From CAWIOX01 sp963837775 (lineage in GTDB: Bacteria > Pseudomonadota > Gammaproteobacteria > Burkholderiales > Burkholderiaceae_D), in contig CAWIOX010000034.1 of the NCBI GenBank assembly GCA_963837775.1, positions 1 through 64,000 on the forward strand: 64,000 nucleotides of DNA, given 5' to 3'. Under the pieces are notes generated by a model, which had not been told where the DNA came from, searched no databases, and was given only the letters and a program-made list of their open reading frames with translations. Made by a program: the position numbers and the translations under genes. Below, piece by piece: positions 10,661 to 21,339 of the stretch; the stretch's first letter is position 1, and every line of letters begins with the position of its first letter.

Positions 10661-12075
10661 TATCGTTCAGTCATTGCGGCCTGTTTTGCCCTTAAAACCG
10701 GCTTCAACAAGTATGAAAGAATACTTTTCTGTCCGGTAATGATATCGACCTCCGCCACCATGCCGGGAATGATGGGCAAACCGCCAGCCAGAGTGGCTTT
10801 CGCAGTTCCGACCCGCACGGTATAAAAGGTATTGCCGCGCTCGTCTGTCACTGAATCTGCCCCGATATGTTCCAGCTTGGCTTCCAGACCGCCATAAATG
10901 GAAAAATCGTAAGCAGTAAATTTCACCACCGCCTTCTGCCCTGGCGTCAAGAAAGCAATATCCTTCGGCGCCACCTTGGCCTCCAGCAACAGTTTGCCTT
11001 CCAGCGGCACGATTTCCACCACATCGCGCCCCGGCTGCACCACGCCACCGACCGTATTGACCAGCAAGCGCTTGACGGTGCCCTTGACCGGGGAACGAAT
11101 CGCGGATTGTTTGACTTTATCGGTCAAGCCAGCACTGCTTTGCGTCAAGGCATTGAGTCTGGCCATGGTTTCCGAAAACTCCTTGCTAGCCGTGTTACGA
11201 AAGCCCAGCTCTACCTCCTGTATCTTGCGGGTCGCCTCTGCGATGGCCGACTGAGTACGAGAAATCTGCGCAGTGGCGACATCGCGTTCGCCGCGGAAGC
11301 GCGACACATCGCGCTCCAGTCGCAACAATTCCACCTCGGACACCGCGCCGGAACTGAGCAAGGGCTTGGTGACACTCAACTCCTTCTGGCTTGACTCATA
11401 CGCCTGGGCAGCCTGCCTTTGCCTTGCATTGGCTTCGGCCAGCTCTTGTCCGCGCTGCACCAGCTGCTGTCTCGCAATCGAAATTTGCGCCTGCAATTCC
11501 GACGTCGCCGTCTCGTACAAGCGACGCTCCTCATCGACTGTCTTCGGATCCTCCTTGAGTACATCAGCGGGCGGCTCGAACGGTTTGCCATCGCCAATCG
11601 CCCGCAAACGCGCAGCCTTGGCGGACAGTGACAGATATTGTGAGCGACTCTCACGCACAGAAGATTCAAAACGGGTGGTATCGACTTGCAACAACACCTG
11701 CCCTTCTGTCACCACCTGCCCTTCTTTCACCAAAATCTCGGTAACGATACCCCCATCCAGACTCTGCAGCACCTGCAACTGCTGCGATGGGATCACTTTC
11801 CCTTCACCTTTGGTGATTTCATCGACATTGACCAACCCGGCCCAGACGATGAACAGCGCAAACACCACAAACAGCGCGTGCAACAGAACCCGCGCCCGTA
11901 GCGGCTCCTGCTGAATGATGATGCTGTCCGCATCGCGCATGAAATCGGATTCCGGCAAGCTGACATCGTCTTTCCAGCGTGTCAGCCAGTGCGCTGAACT
12001 CTGCCCGAGGCGCAGCCGAATGGTCTCCAGCGTCGCCAACGACCAGCGACCAAAGGTACGCATTTTCTGCGTCAT
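10660..12075 (-). CDS. HlyD-family type I secretion membrane fusion protein (LapC-like)
   Basis: 471 residues. A cytoplasmic N-terminus of about 60 residues is followed by one transmembrane segment (VLLHALFVVFALFIVWAGL). Then comes the typical periplasmic adaptor: biotinyl-lipoyl-like half motifs (GGIVTEILVKEGQVVTEGQVLLQVD), a long alpha-hairpin coiled coil rich in Gln/Glu/Arg, and a C-terminal beta-barrel (RSPVKGTVKRLLVNTVGGVVQPG). It should link the inner-membrane ABC exporter to an outer-membrane TolC channel. Start ATG overlaps the exporter stop (ATGA). No TolC-family gene is present in the window, so the outer-membrane partner must be elsewhere. Confidence 0.92.
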   Translation of the reverse strand: MTQKMRTFGRWSLATLETIRLRLGQSSAHWLTRWKDDVSLPESDFMRDADSIIIQQEPLRARVLLHALFVVFALFIVWAGLVNVDEITKGEGKVIPSQQLQVLQSLDGGIVTEILVKEGQVVTEGQVLLQVDTTRFESSVRESRSQYLSLSAKAARLRAIGDGKPFEPPADVLKEDPKTVDEERRLYETATSELQAQISIARQQLVQRGQELAEANARQRQAAQAYESSQKELSVTKPLLSSGAVSEVELLRLERDVSRFRGERDVATAQISRTQSAIAEATRKIQEVELGFRNTASKEFSETMARLNALTQSSAGLTDKVKQSAIRSPVKGTVKRLLVNTVGGVVQPGRDVVEIVPLEGKLLLEAKVAPKDIAFLTPGQKAVVKFTAYDFSIYGGLEAKLEHIGADSVTDERGNTFYTVRVGTAKATLAGGLPIIPGMVAEVDIITGQKSILSYLLKPVLRAKQAAMTER

Positions 12076-14276
12076 GCCGCCCTCCCGATTTGCCCGGCCT
12101 GCAGCGCAGCCATCACTTTATCTTTTGGCCCATCAGCTACGATCACACCATCATCGAGCACGATGATGCGGTCAGCCAATTCCATTAAACTGGGGCGATG
12201 GGTCACGATCACCATGGTCTTGTGCTGGGAGTAATGCCGGATACGCTCCTTGAACTGCGCCTCGGACGGATAATCCATCGAACTGGTTGGCTCATCGAGC
12301 AACAGCACCGGCGGATCGAGCAGTACCGCACGCGCAATCGCAATACCTTGACGCTGACCACCGGACAGCGATTCGCCACGTTCGCTGATGACCATATCGA
12401 AACCTTCCGGATGACGATTGACGAACTCGGTCAGACCGGCCAGTTCCGCCGCCGCCACCACCGCCCGATCATCCGCATAAGGCGCCCTGATCGCAATATT
12501 TTCACGCAGGCTGCCATAGAACAGAATCGAATCCTGCTCCACATACCCCAGACTGCGCCGCAAATCGGCTGGGTCGAGTTGGCGCAAATCGACATCGTCC
12601 AGCAATACCGCGCCCTTGGTCGGCGCATACAAGCCCAACATCAATTTTTGCAAGGTCGATTTACCGGAACCGACACGACCGATCACCACCACCCGCTCGC
12701 CTGGCGCGACACGAAAACTGACACCCCGCAAAGCCTCTTGCTGGCGCCCCGGATAACTGAAATGCACATTGCGGAATTCAATTTGACCGCGGATTTCAGG
12801 ACGATGGATGAAGGCACTTTCATCGCTGCGTTCGGACGGTGTCGCCATGATCTTTTCCAGCGCCGCCAGTGAATTCTTGGCGCCCTCAAACTGCAGCAGC
12901 AAACCAACCATCTGCCCCACCGGCGCCATCGCGCGACCGGCCAGCATAGTGGCTGCGATCAGTCCACCCATCGACATCATGCGCTCATGGATCAGATAGA
13001 CGCCGGCGATCACGATTGCTATGTTAACAAGTTGCTGCAAGCTTGACGCAGCATTCATGCTGGAGGCTGACAGCAAGCGCAACTCGGCATTGACGCGCGC
13101 CAGAAACGCCGTTGTCTTCTCCCATTTCGCCTGCATCTGGCTCTCGGCACCATGTGCCTTGATCGTTTCCAGCGCTGTCAGGCTCTCTACCAGCGTGGAG
13201 TTACGCAATGCAGCCGCACGAAAAGTAGTCTCGGACAATTCACGCATCTTGTGTTGCACCAGGTAACTGTAAATAATCACAATTACGATACCCACCAGCG
13301 GGATCAATACCAGTGGCCAGCAGATCCACAGCAACGCCAGCAAAAACACCAATGCAAATGGCAGGTCAATCAGCGCGGTGACGGTAGCGGAAGCGATGAA
13401 ATCACGCACCGTCTCGAAGGACCGCAGATTGGACGCGAATGCCCCGACCGATGCCGGCCGTTGCGACATCCGCATGCCCAGCACCCGCTCCATGATCAAG
13501 CTGGATAACTTGAGATCGATGCGATTGCTGGCCAGATTAATGAAGTGCCCGCGCAGCAAGCGGATCACATAATCCAGCACCAGCACAATCAACATGCCGC
13601 CGGCAAATACCCACAGCGTTTCGACGGCGAAATTCGGCACCACCCGGTCATACACATTCATCGTAAACAAGGGCATCGCCAAGCCGAACAGATTGATCAG
13701 CAAAGCCGCCGCCAGCACATCCTTGAAAATCGAACGCTGTTCCAGTATTGCACCCCAGAACCAATGCCGTTGCGGCACCTTGACCAAGGGCGGGGTGCGC
13801 TGGTCGAACCGGAAATGCGGTCGGGAAAAAATCGCCACACCGGTATAACGGGCAGTCAACTCCTCGCGCGACAGGGTTACCGCACCCTGAGCCGCATCCG
13901 GCAACAGCAAATGCGCGCTGGAACCATCTTCCGACCAACCCTGCAACAGGCAAGCCTCATTATTTTCAAGCAGCAGGATCACCGGCAGCAAAGCGGCATC
14001 GATCTTGTCCAGCGCGCGACGCACCACCTTGCTGGAGAAACCGGCATGGGCTGCCGCACGCGCAAACAGCGACGGAGTCAAGCCCTCTTTCGACAGCGGC
14101 AAACCAGCAGATAATGCGGCCCGGGTACTGGGACGCCCATGAATTCGGGTTAATTCGACCAGGCAGTCCAGCAAGGGATCTCGGTGCAGCAAATCCTCGC
14201 GCAATCCGGTGCCGAAACCGCTGGATGTCTTGCGCTCGGCTCCAGCCGAAGCTGAAAGATGTATCGGTTGTGTCAT
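12072..14276 (-). CDS. Type I secretion ABC exporter with C39-like domain (LapB-like)
   Basis: 734 residues. Residues ~30-150 form a C39-peptidase-like domain. A Cys remains in LLDCLVELTRIHG, but the catalytic His motif is not recognisable (LLPVILLLENNEACLLQGW), so it is probably a substrate-binding domain rather than a protease. About five to six membrane segments follow (AALLINLFGLAMPLFTMNVYD and on). The ATPase has Walker A GRVGSGKST, signature LSGGQRQ and Walker B VLLLDEPTSSMD. First gene of the operon; the start ATG has only a weak AGGA upstream. It pairs with the HlyD protein to export the adhesin encoded at the end of the operon. Confidence 0.93.
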   Translation of the reverse strand: MTQPIHLSASAGAERKTSSGFGTGLREDLLHRDPLLDCLVELTRIHGRPSTRAALSAGLPLSKEGLTPSLFARAAAHAGFSSKVVRRALDKIDAALLPVILLLENNEACLLQGWSEDGSSAHLLLPDAAQGAVTLSREELTARYTGVAIFSRPHFRFDQRTPPLVKVPQRHWFWGAILEQRSIFKDVLAAALLINLFGLAMPLFTMNVYDRVVPNFAVETLWVFAGGMLIVLVLDYVIRLLRGHFINLASNRIDLKLSSLIMERVLGMRMSQRPASVGAFASNLRSFETVRDFIASATVTALIDLPFALVFLLALLWICWPLVLIPLVGIVIVIIYSYLVQHKMRELSETTFRAAALRNSTLVESLTALETIKAHGAESQMQAKWEKTTAFLARVNAELRLLSASSMNAASSLQQLVNIAIVIAGVYLIHERMMSMGGLIAATMLAGRAMAPVGQMVGLLLQFEGAKNSLAALEKIMATPSERSDESAFIHRPEIRGQIEFRNVHFSYPGRQQEALRGVSFRVAPGERVVVIGRVGSGKSTLQKLMLGLYAPTKGAVLLDDVDLRQLDPADLRRSLGYVEQDSILFYGSLRENIAIRAPYADDRAVVAAAELAGLTEFVNRHPEGFDMVISERGESLSGGQRQGIAIARAVLLDPPVLLLDEPTSSMDYPSEAQFKERIRHYSQHKTMVIVTHRPSLMELADRIIVLDDGVIVADGPKDKVMAALQAGQIGRAA

Positions 14277-14485
14277 TCCTGTTGCACCATACCTTTAATG
14301 ACTAGTAAGTACCCACCAACATAAGCAGCTACGCAAATGCTGCCGGCGGATATTGTTGCCACTCAGCCATAATTTTTAGTTAATTAAATTGAATTATCAC
14401 GGATAACTTGCGGCACGTCAGCATTCCTGCAAAATACTGTGTCCGGTGTAAAGATTATTTACAATTTGATCGTTAATGCGTGTGC
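14277..14485 (-). promoter_or_regulatory. AT-rich leader upstream of the type I secretion operon
   Basis: About 210 bases between the M14 peptidase gene and the exporter gene, clearly more AT-rich than the surroundings (ATTTTTAGTTAATTAAATTG on the plus strand at 14371-14390). As the only long gap before the operon it probably holds the promoter for exporter, adaptor, regulator and adhesin. I cannot define -35 and -10 boxes with confidence. Confidence 0.35.
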
Positions 14486-15417
14486 TCAGCGTGCAACCAG
14501 CGCCTGATGCGCAGCTTGCTGCGGAACGGAAGCGGATGCCTCAAGCGGCGCCGCCTGCGCTGGCAGATTGCGCTGCATCCATGTCAACATGTCCTGCCAG
14601 ATGCGCAGCACTTCCGCGTCTGGCGGCATGGTACCTGCATTCGGCAACTCAATGGTGATCACGGGGATATTCTTGTGCAGGCCGCTGTAATTGCCGAGCG
14701 ATCCGGGATAGACGCCGACGCGGTTGAAGATCAGGCGACCGAAACGCTGCGGTGGTTTCGCCGGCCCATCAAAGTCCAGCACCCCGAAAGGGGCATGCAC
14801 CGAGACTATCAGCTGCGGTCGGAAATGTTCGATCTGCTCTTGCACCCAGCGGCTCTCCGGCTCCGACAAGGGCGTCTTGCCTGGAAAGCGACGCGGATCG
14901 CTGCTGGTTGCTTTCACCCAGTAACGCGGCGCATCGGTTTGCCAGTTTGGCGTCGGGAAATTGCGATTCAGATCAACCCCGCGCGCATTGACCCGGCTAG
15001 GTTTGGCTGCCAGCAGGCCATCTGGATTGACGACCGGTGCGATTTTCCAGTGAAACCCCTGTGCCGGCGGCGTTTGCGCCAACTGCATCCATTGGAATAC
15101 GATGGCGGCAGCGGTCAGTTCATCCCCGTGTATGCCACCGATCAACAGGATGCGCAGCGCAGGCGGCCCGCTCTTGCTGGCAACCGGGCCGATATCGCGC
15201 GCAAGGATCGGAAAGCCCTTGCGCGACTTGGTGCCGGTCGGCAGTAAACCACTGCTCAGGCAACTGGCGGTCGATACGCCGGGCAAACGGCTGGATAATT
15301 GGCGGCACCAGTCCGGTACGGCTGTGGCATGCGCCGGCTGAGCGGCAATGACTCAAGCCGAGCAGGACCAGGCTGACCGCAATCCAGCGCCGAAAGACGC
15401 AAGGCCGCCAGTAGCAT
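14486..15417 (-). CDS. M14-family zinc carboxypeptidase / murein peptide amidase-like protein, frame broken near the N-terminus
   Basis: The intact part (from about 15240 to the stop) shows M14 hallmarks: zinc motif IGGIHGDE, substrate residues VNARGVDLNRNFP, the second zinc His in VSVHAP and the catalytic Glu in ITIELPNAG. Family members trim peptidoglycan peptides or other peptides. The N-terminus is spread over three frames. MLLAALRL from ATG 15417 continues one base later as RRWIAVSLVLLGLSHCRS, a lipoprotein-like signal, then as PPIIQPFARRIDRQL. The conserved part GTKSRKGFPILARDIG follows another one-base shift near 15240-15290. Each break is repaired by removing one base. Downstream of metK, same strand, 34-base gap. 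Confidence 0.7.
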
Positions 15418-15451
15418 TAGTCCAGTGGCTCTTGCGTACGACATGAAGCGA

Positions 15452-16615
<1,164 letters not shown>

Positions 16616-16797
16616 TGCAGGCTCCTGAAACGAATGTTGACAAGGGTTTAACAACATCGCAGCCAACTGAATGAGCCTGCGACGCTTTAGCGAAATTTGT
16701 ATACCGCCTCGCAAGTTGTCTATTAACTCGGCGGGTAATAATTCGTGATATTTTACGCCTCTTGATTAAATTCAGCAAAAACCGGCCGATTTCCACC

Positions 16798-17664
16798 ATG
16801 CTCGTCACCCTGTTCCGACTGCTCTCCCACCTTCCCCTTCCGGCGCTGCACGCGCTGGGCGCCGCGCTCGGCTGGCTGGTCTATCTGGCCTCGCCGTCTT
16901 ACCGCAAACGCCTGACCGACAATATCGCGCGCGCCGGCTTCGCCCGCCATCGCCGCAGTGCGATTGCCGAATCCGGCAAAAGCATCCTGGAGCTGGCCTT
17001 CGTCTGGTGCGCGCAGCCGCAACGGGTGTTGCGCAGCGCCAGCATTGAAAACTGGGAACTGGTCCAGAGTGCGCTGGACGCCAAGCAGGGCGTGATTTTC
17101 CTGACCCCGCACCTGGGCTGCTTCGAGATCATCGCGCAGGCGATCGCCGCCAGGACGCCGCTGACCGTGCTGTACCGCCCGCCGCGCAAGGCGGCGCTGA
17201 AGCCGCTGATCGAAGGCGCACGGGCCCGCACCAACCTGCTGCTGGCGCCGGCCAACCTGTCAGGGGTGCGCGCGCTGCTCAAGTGCCTGAAAAAAGGCGG
17301 CCCGATCGGCCTGCTGCCGGATCAGGTGCCGCAACACGGCGAAGGCGTGTGGGCTGATTTTTTCGGCAAACCGGCCTACACCATGACGCTGTCGGCCAAA
17401 CTGCACCAGCTGTCCGGCGCACCGATCATCCTGACCTATGCGGAACGGCTGCCGCTCGGGCGCGGCTACGTGATCCGCTTCGTGCCCTTCGAGGAAGCGC
17501 TGGGCGAAACGCCTGAAACCCAGGCCGCCGCCATCAACCGCGCGATGGAAAAACTGATTGCACGCTGCCCGGCCCAGTATTTCTGGAGCTACAACCGCTA
17601 CAAGAGTCCGGCCGGCGCCAGCCTGGCGCCGACTGCGTCGCCCGCCGGCGAGCCTGCAGCATGA
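16798..17664 (+). CDS. Lipid A biosynthesis acyltransferase (LpxL/HtrB family)
   Basis: 288 residues. Inner-membrane acyltransferase that adds a secondary acyl chain to lipid A. The N-terminal hydrophobic stretch (LSHLPLPALHALGAALGWLVYLA) anchors it. The catalytic HX4E box is PHLGCFE, with conserved GLLPDQVP and the C-terminal YFWSYNRYK motif (family usually W-x-HxRFK or close). Start ATG at 16798 fits family length; a TTG 36 bases upstream is in frame but unlikely. It overlaps the next paralogue by four bases (ATGA), so the two are translationally coupled. Confidence 0.92.
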   Translation: MLVTLFRLLSHLPLPALHALGAALGWLVYLASPSYRKRLTDNIARAGFARHRRSAIAESGKSILELAFVWCAQPQRVLRSASIENWELVQSALDAKQGVIFLTPHLGCFEIIAQAIAARTPLTVLYRPPRKAALKPLIEGARARTNLLLAPANLSGVRALLKCLKKGGPIGLLPDQVPQHGEGVWADFFGKPAYTMTLSAKLHQLSGAPIILTYAERLPLGRGYVIRFVPFEEALGETPETQAAAINRAMEKLIARCPAQYFWSYNRYKSPAGASLAPTASPAGEPAA

Positions 17665-18539
17665 GGCTGGCACTGGGGTTGATGTGGCTGCTGCACTGGC
17701 TGCCGCTGCCGCTGCTGGGGCGCCTGGGCGAAGGCATCGGCAGCCTGCTGTTCCACACGATCGCGTCGCGGCGCGAGATCACGCTGACCAATTTGCGCCT
17801 GTGCCTGCCGCAGCTGTCAGAAAGCGAACGGAAAAGCATCGCCAAGCAGCATTTCCAGGCCTATGCGCGCAGCATTCTGGAGCGCGGCATCCTGTGGTGG
17901 GGCTCGGAAGCCCGGTTGCGCAAACTGATCCGGGTCGAACCCGGCGTGCCGCTGGCCGCCATCGCCGCCGGACCGACCATCCTGCTCTGCCCGCACTTTG
18001 TCGGACTCGATGTGGGCGGGGTGGCAGTGGCGCTCGAAGTGCGCGGGTGCTCGATTTATACGCAGCAGAAGAACAAGGCCTTCGATGCAGCGCTGCGCCG
18101 AGGTCGCTCACGCTTTCACCCGGCCAAGCTGTTTGCCCGCAGCCAGGGCGTGAAACCGATCATCCGCGCGCTACGCGAGGGCATGCCGTTTTTCATGCTG
18201 CCGGACATGGATTTTGGCGCGAAAGATGCCGAATTCGTGCCGTTTTTCGGCATCCCCGCCGCCACCCTGACCGCCCCGGCGCGCATCGCCGCCAGCACCG
18301 GCGCCAAAGTGATCCCGGTGATCGCGACCTACCTGCCCGATTACCAGGGCTGGCAGGTCAAGTTTTATCCGGCATGGGAAAATTACCCGGGCGACGACAT
18401 GATCGCCGCCACCCGCCAGATGAACGCGTTCATCGAACAGCGCATACTGGAAGCGCCGGCCGAATATTTCTGGGCCCACAAGCGCTTCAAGACGCGACCG
18501 CCGGGCGTGGCCAGCGTGTACGGGAACGCGACGCTCTAG
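17661..18539 (+). CDS. Second lipid A biosynthesis acyltransferase (LpxL/LpxM family)
   Basis: 292 residues, same family as the preceding gene but divergent. It has a membrane anchor at the N-terminus, catalytic HX4D box (CPHFVGLD), FFMLPDMDFG and C-terminal YFWAHKRFKTRPPG. The two genes probably add different secondary acyl chains to lipid A; which is which cannot be read from the sequence. ATGA overlap with the upstream gene. About 35 bases downstream lies one copy of an unclassified dispersed intergenic element, then dapF. Confidence 0.92.
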   Translation: MRLALGLMWLLHWLPLPLLGRLGEGIGSLLFHTIASRREITLTNLRLCLPQLSESERKSIAKQHFQAYARSILERGILWWGSEARLRKLIRVEPGVPLAAIAAGPTILLCPHFVGLDVGGVAVALEVRGCSIYTQQKNKAFDAALRRGRSRFHPAKLFARSQGVKPIIRALREGMPFFMLPDMDFGAKDAEFVPFFGIPAATLTAPARIAASTGAKVIPVIATYLPDYQGWQVKFYPAWENYPGDDMIAATRQMNAFIEQRILEAPAEYFWAHKRFKTRPPGVASVYGNATL

Positions 18540-18574
18540 TCCTCAGAAACGGCGCCAGCAACGATTTTTACCGG

Positions 18575-18660
18575 AAAATATACTCCCCGTGTATTTTTTA
18601 TACCCCAATGAATACGTGCGCAAACCCATTGTTTTTACCCTATACCCCCACTAATATACG
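18575..18660 (+). repeat. Dispersed intergenic element, copy 1
   Basis: One of five related ~85-base elements in the window. Order of conserved blocks: AATATACTCC, a short spacer, GTGTATT, then CCAATGAATACGTGCG, CCCATTGTTTTT and TATACCCCC. The first two blocks form an imperfect inverted repeat; CAATG and CATTG can pair around the GTGC core. It ends 18 bases before the dapF start, so it may form the dapF leader in this copy. Confidence 0.8.
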
Positions 18661-18678
18661 AATAAACAGAGTCCAGCC

Positions 18679-19536
18679 ATGAAACTCAAATTCACCAAGA
18701 TGCACGGCGCAGGCAACGACTTCGTCGTGATCGACGCGATCCACCAGTCGATCGACTTCAGCCCCGCGCAATGGCAATTCATCGCCGATCGCCGCTTCGG
18801 CATCGGCGCCGATCAGATGCTGGTGGTCGAACGGCCGCCGACGCCGGACCTCGATTTCCGCTACCGGATTTACAACGCCGACGGCGGCGAAGTCGAGCAA
18901 TGCGGCAACGGCGCGCGCGCCTTCGTCAAGTTCGTCACCGACAAAGGCCTGACCGACAAGCGCGCGATCCGGGTCCAGACCATGTCCGGCGTGATCGAAC
19001 CGAGGCTCGAAGACGACGGCCGCATCACCGTCAACATGGGGGCGCCGGTATTGGCCCCGGCCCAGGTGCCGTTTGACGCGCACGGGTTGCAAGGCAAAGC
19101 CGAGGGCGATGACATCCTGTGGCCGCTCGACCTCGACGCCGCCATCGTCTGGATCTCGGCAGTATCGATGGGCAACCCGCATGCGGTGCAGGTGGTGGCG
19201 GACGCCGACCGCGCCGAACTCGGCAGCGACGGCCCCTTGATCGAGCATCACCCGCGCTTTCCCAAGCGGGTCAACGCCGGTTTCATGCAGATCGTCGATC
19301 GCCATCACATCAAGCTGCGGGTGTTCGAGCGCGGCGCCGGCGAAACGCTGGCCTGCGGCACCGGCGCCTGCGCCGCAGCGGTGGCCGGCATCCGGCGCGG
19401 CCTGCTCGACTCGCCGGTGCGGGTCACGATGCGCGGCGGCGAACTGTCGATCGCCTGGGCCGGCCAAGGCCAGCCGGTGCTGATGACCGGTCCGGCCGTC
19501 ACGGTATTCGAGGGCGAAATCGAGATACCGGATTAG
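18679..19536 (+). CDS. dapF: Diaminopimelate epimerase
   Basis: 285 residues. Converts LL- to meso-diaminopimelate for lysine and peptidoglycan synthesis, PLP-independent, using two cysteines. Both are visible: CGNGARAF (first half) and ACGTGACAA (second half). N-terminus KFTKMHGAGNDFVVID is typical. No clear Shine-Dalgarno sequence precedes the ATG. Sits after the two acyltransferase genes as in related genomes, but the usual following genes (DUF484, xerC) are displaced about 6.3 kb downstream by a Sel1-repeat gene and three porin genes. Confidence 0.98.
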   Translation: MKLKFTKMHGAGNDFVVIDAIHQSIDFSPAQWQFIADRRFGIGADQMLVVERPPTPDLDFRYRIYNADGGEVEQCGNGARAFVKFVTDKGLTDKRAIRVQTMSGVIEPRLEDDGRITVNMGAPVLAPAQVPFDAHGLQGKAEGDDILWPLDLDAAIVWISAVSMGNPHAVQVVADADRAELGSDGPLIEHHPRFPKRVNAGFMQIVDRHHIKLRVFERGAGETLACGTGACAAAVAGIRRGLLDSPVRVTMRGGELSIAWAGQGQPVLMTGPAVTVFEGEIEIPD

Positions 19537-19594
19537 TAGGATGGGTGCAAGCCATCGCCTATCGAGCTGACAGGATGGGTTGCACCCATCCTAC
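19536..19594. repeat. Palindromic REP-like element / bidirectional terminator between convergent genes
   Basis: GTAGGATGGGTGCAA at 19536-19550 is perfectly complementary to 19580-19594. The right arm can also fold alone as AGGATGGGT-TGC-ACCCATCCT. Two alternative hairpins between the convergent dapF and Sel1 genes suit a terminator. The TAGGATGGGT core resembles palindromes scattered in many proteobacterial genomes (recollection, not searched). Confidence 0.7.
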
Positions 19595-19607
19595 GGTATC
19601 TGTCATT

Positions 19608-21233
19608 CTACACCTCATCCTCTGCCGCCTGCGGCAACACTGTCTTCAGCCGGTACAGGCGCTGCCGGTAATTGCCCTCCGGCCCGCTGGGCCCGCAATC
19701 GACGTCTTCAAACAGGCGCTCGATCCGCTGCAGCAGCTGCAATTCATCCGCCGTCCGCAATAAGATCAGGCGCCGCTTGCTGCGCGCATACTGCGCCCGG
19801 ATATCCACCAGCAGGCAATGCTCGCGATCGGCCGCATTCACATCGAGCAACAAGGCCTCGGCACGCGACAGGCCGAATACGGCCGCCAGTTCAATCCGCG
19901 CCGCCAGAAACGGCTGCGCATTACTCATCTCTCGCGTCAGTTGCCGCAACGCCGCCTGCGCCCACGGCGCGGGGGTCGCTACGGTCGCGATCTTCACCAA
20001 CAAGGCCGATGCTTCCATATTGCCTTGCGCCGCCGCCTTCTGCAGCCAGTACAGCGCACGCACATCGTTATCGGCCACCTCCCGCCGATGGCGCCACGCA
20101 TTCGCGCCGCACTCCAGCTGCGCTGCAGCATGCCCGATCTCGGCTGCGCGCTCCAGAAAACCCAGCGCATCCGGCAAGCTGCGCTGGGAAAACTCCGGCT
20201 TCAGATAAATCCGCGACAATGCATACCAGGCATCCGCCACACCGCGCTCCCCGGCCAGCGTCAGCCAGCGGATCGCCTTCTTGTAATTGGCCGAAGCGCC
20301 GGCCTGCGACGATCGCACACCCTGCGACTCCATCCGGGCAAAGCGCAAGCCGAGCAGATATTGTGCGGTCCTGTCACCGGCCAGCGCTGCCAGCGTCAGC
20401 ATCTGCAAAAATTCGTCCTGATCGGCATCCGCACTGTGCAACAAGGCTTGTGCGCAACGCGACAATAGCCGCAACTCAGCCTCGGCCAGTCCTTGCAGCG
20501 CACTGCGCAGCGCCTCCGACACCTCGCCATCAGACGCCGGCGGCAAGCGCTGCTTCACCACCCGCGCCAGCGGCAACGCACGACGCAGGAAACCATCCCA
20601 GTCCGACGCGGCCCACGCCTGTTCGGCCAAGGCCAGTTGCGCTTGCGCCACACCGCTGTCGGCCGCACGGCTAGCCCATGACAGCGTGGCACTCTCCGGC
20701 ATAGGCAACGCATCCGGCGTTGCCGGCGTGCCGCTCGCAGTGTTTGCCGCGAGTGGCTGTGCTGCCGCTAACGCTTGCGGGTCCGACGCGGCGCCGTCCG
20801 TCGCATCCATCTGTTGCGCCAGCAGCCATTGCGCGTCTGCCATTCCGGCCTGGGCCGCAGCCTCCAGCGCCCGCCAGGCCTTGCGGCGCAAAGCGGCCTC
20901 AACCGCCACCGGCGGCGCCTGCTGCAACACCAGTTGCGCAAACACCAGTCCGGCCGATACATCGCCGGCATCGTATGCGCGCTCAAACCAGACCCGGTAT
21001 TGCGCCGGCCGCGCAGTTCGCGCCACCTGCGCATACGGGATATGACGCCCGATCAGCAGCCATGCCTCCGGCGCATCCTGACGCGCAGCGCGATCCAGCC
21101 AATGCAGGGCCGTCGTCATACTCTGCGGCAAACCACTGCTGCCAAACAGATAACGCTGGCCCAAAGCCAATTGCGCATCGACCTGACCGGCACGCGCCCT
21201 GCGTATGACTGCCAACTCCTCACGATTCGCCAT
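19608..21233 (-). CDS. Sel1-repeat (SLR) protein
   Basis: 541 residues made largely of Sel1-like helical repeats, each about 36 residues with A-x-x-G-x-x-x-A-Q-x-x-L-G patterns (for example AGQVDAQLALGQRYLFG, AGMADAQWLLAQQ, AGDRTAQYLLGLRFARME, RGVADAWYALSRIYL, IGHAAAQLECGANAW, QGNMEASALLVKIA). Such proteins usually mediate protein-protein contacts; the specific role is unknown. Start ATG at 21233 is chosen for the strong GGAGGGG just upstream. The frame continues upstream with a hydrophobic stretch, so a longer membrane-anchored form from 21302 cannot be excluded. Inserted between dapF and porins, convergent to dapF. Confidence 0.8.
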   Translation of the reverse strand: MANREELAVIRRARAGQVDAQLALGQRYLFGSSGLPQSMTTALHWLDRAARQDAPEAWLLIGRHIPYAQVARTARPAQYRVWFERAYDAGDVSAGLVFAQLVLQQAPPVAVEAALRRKAWRALEAAAQAGMADAQWLLAQQMDATDGAASDPQALAAAQPLAANTASGTPATPDALPMPESATLSWASRAADSGVAQAQLALAEQAWAASDWDGFLRRALPLARVVKQRLPPASDGEVSEALRSALQGLAEAELRLLSRCAQALLHSADADQDEFLQMLTLAALAGDRTAQYLLGLRFARMESQGVRSSQAGASANYKKAIRWLTLAGERGVADAWYALSRIYLKPEFSQRSLPDALGFLERAAEIGHAAAQLECGANAWRHRREVADNDVRALYWLQKAAAQGNMEASALLVKIATVATPAPWAQAALRQLTREMSNAQPFLAARIELAAVFGLSRAEALLLDVNAADREHCLLVDIRAQYARSKRRLILLRTADELQLLQRIERLFEDVDCGPSGPEGNYRQRLYRLKTVLPQAAEDEV

Positions 21234-21339
21234 CACCCCTCCAATAAAACCAATTACCGCCATTAAAATGAAAGTGTATTTTATATAGCCAGCCACGAAC
21301 AAAAAAATGCAACTTTAATACAACAGCCAATCATTAACA

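Noticed and set aside
12072..14276. Exporter as an active double-glycine leader peptidase
   Set aside because: Although one Cys remains, the catalytic His region of C39 is missing and the cargo is a giant adhesin, so the domain is probably non-catalytic.
16616..16797. SAM or SAH riboswitch before metK
   Set aside because: The short leader shows no recognisable conserved core or paired architecture of these classes.
17558..18682. Arg/Pro/His-rich open frame over the second acyltransferase gene
   Set aside because: It is an out-of-frame shadow; the other frame has the HX4D acyltransferase motifs.
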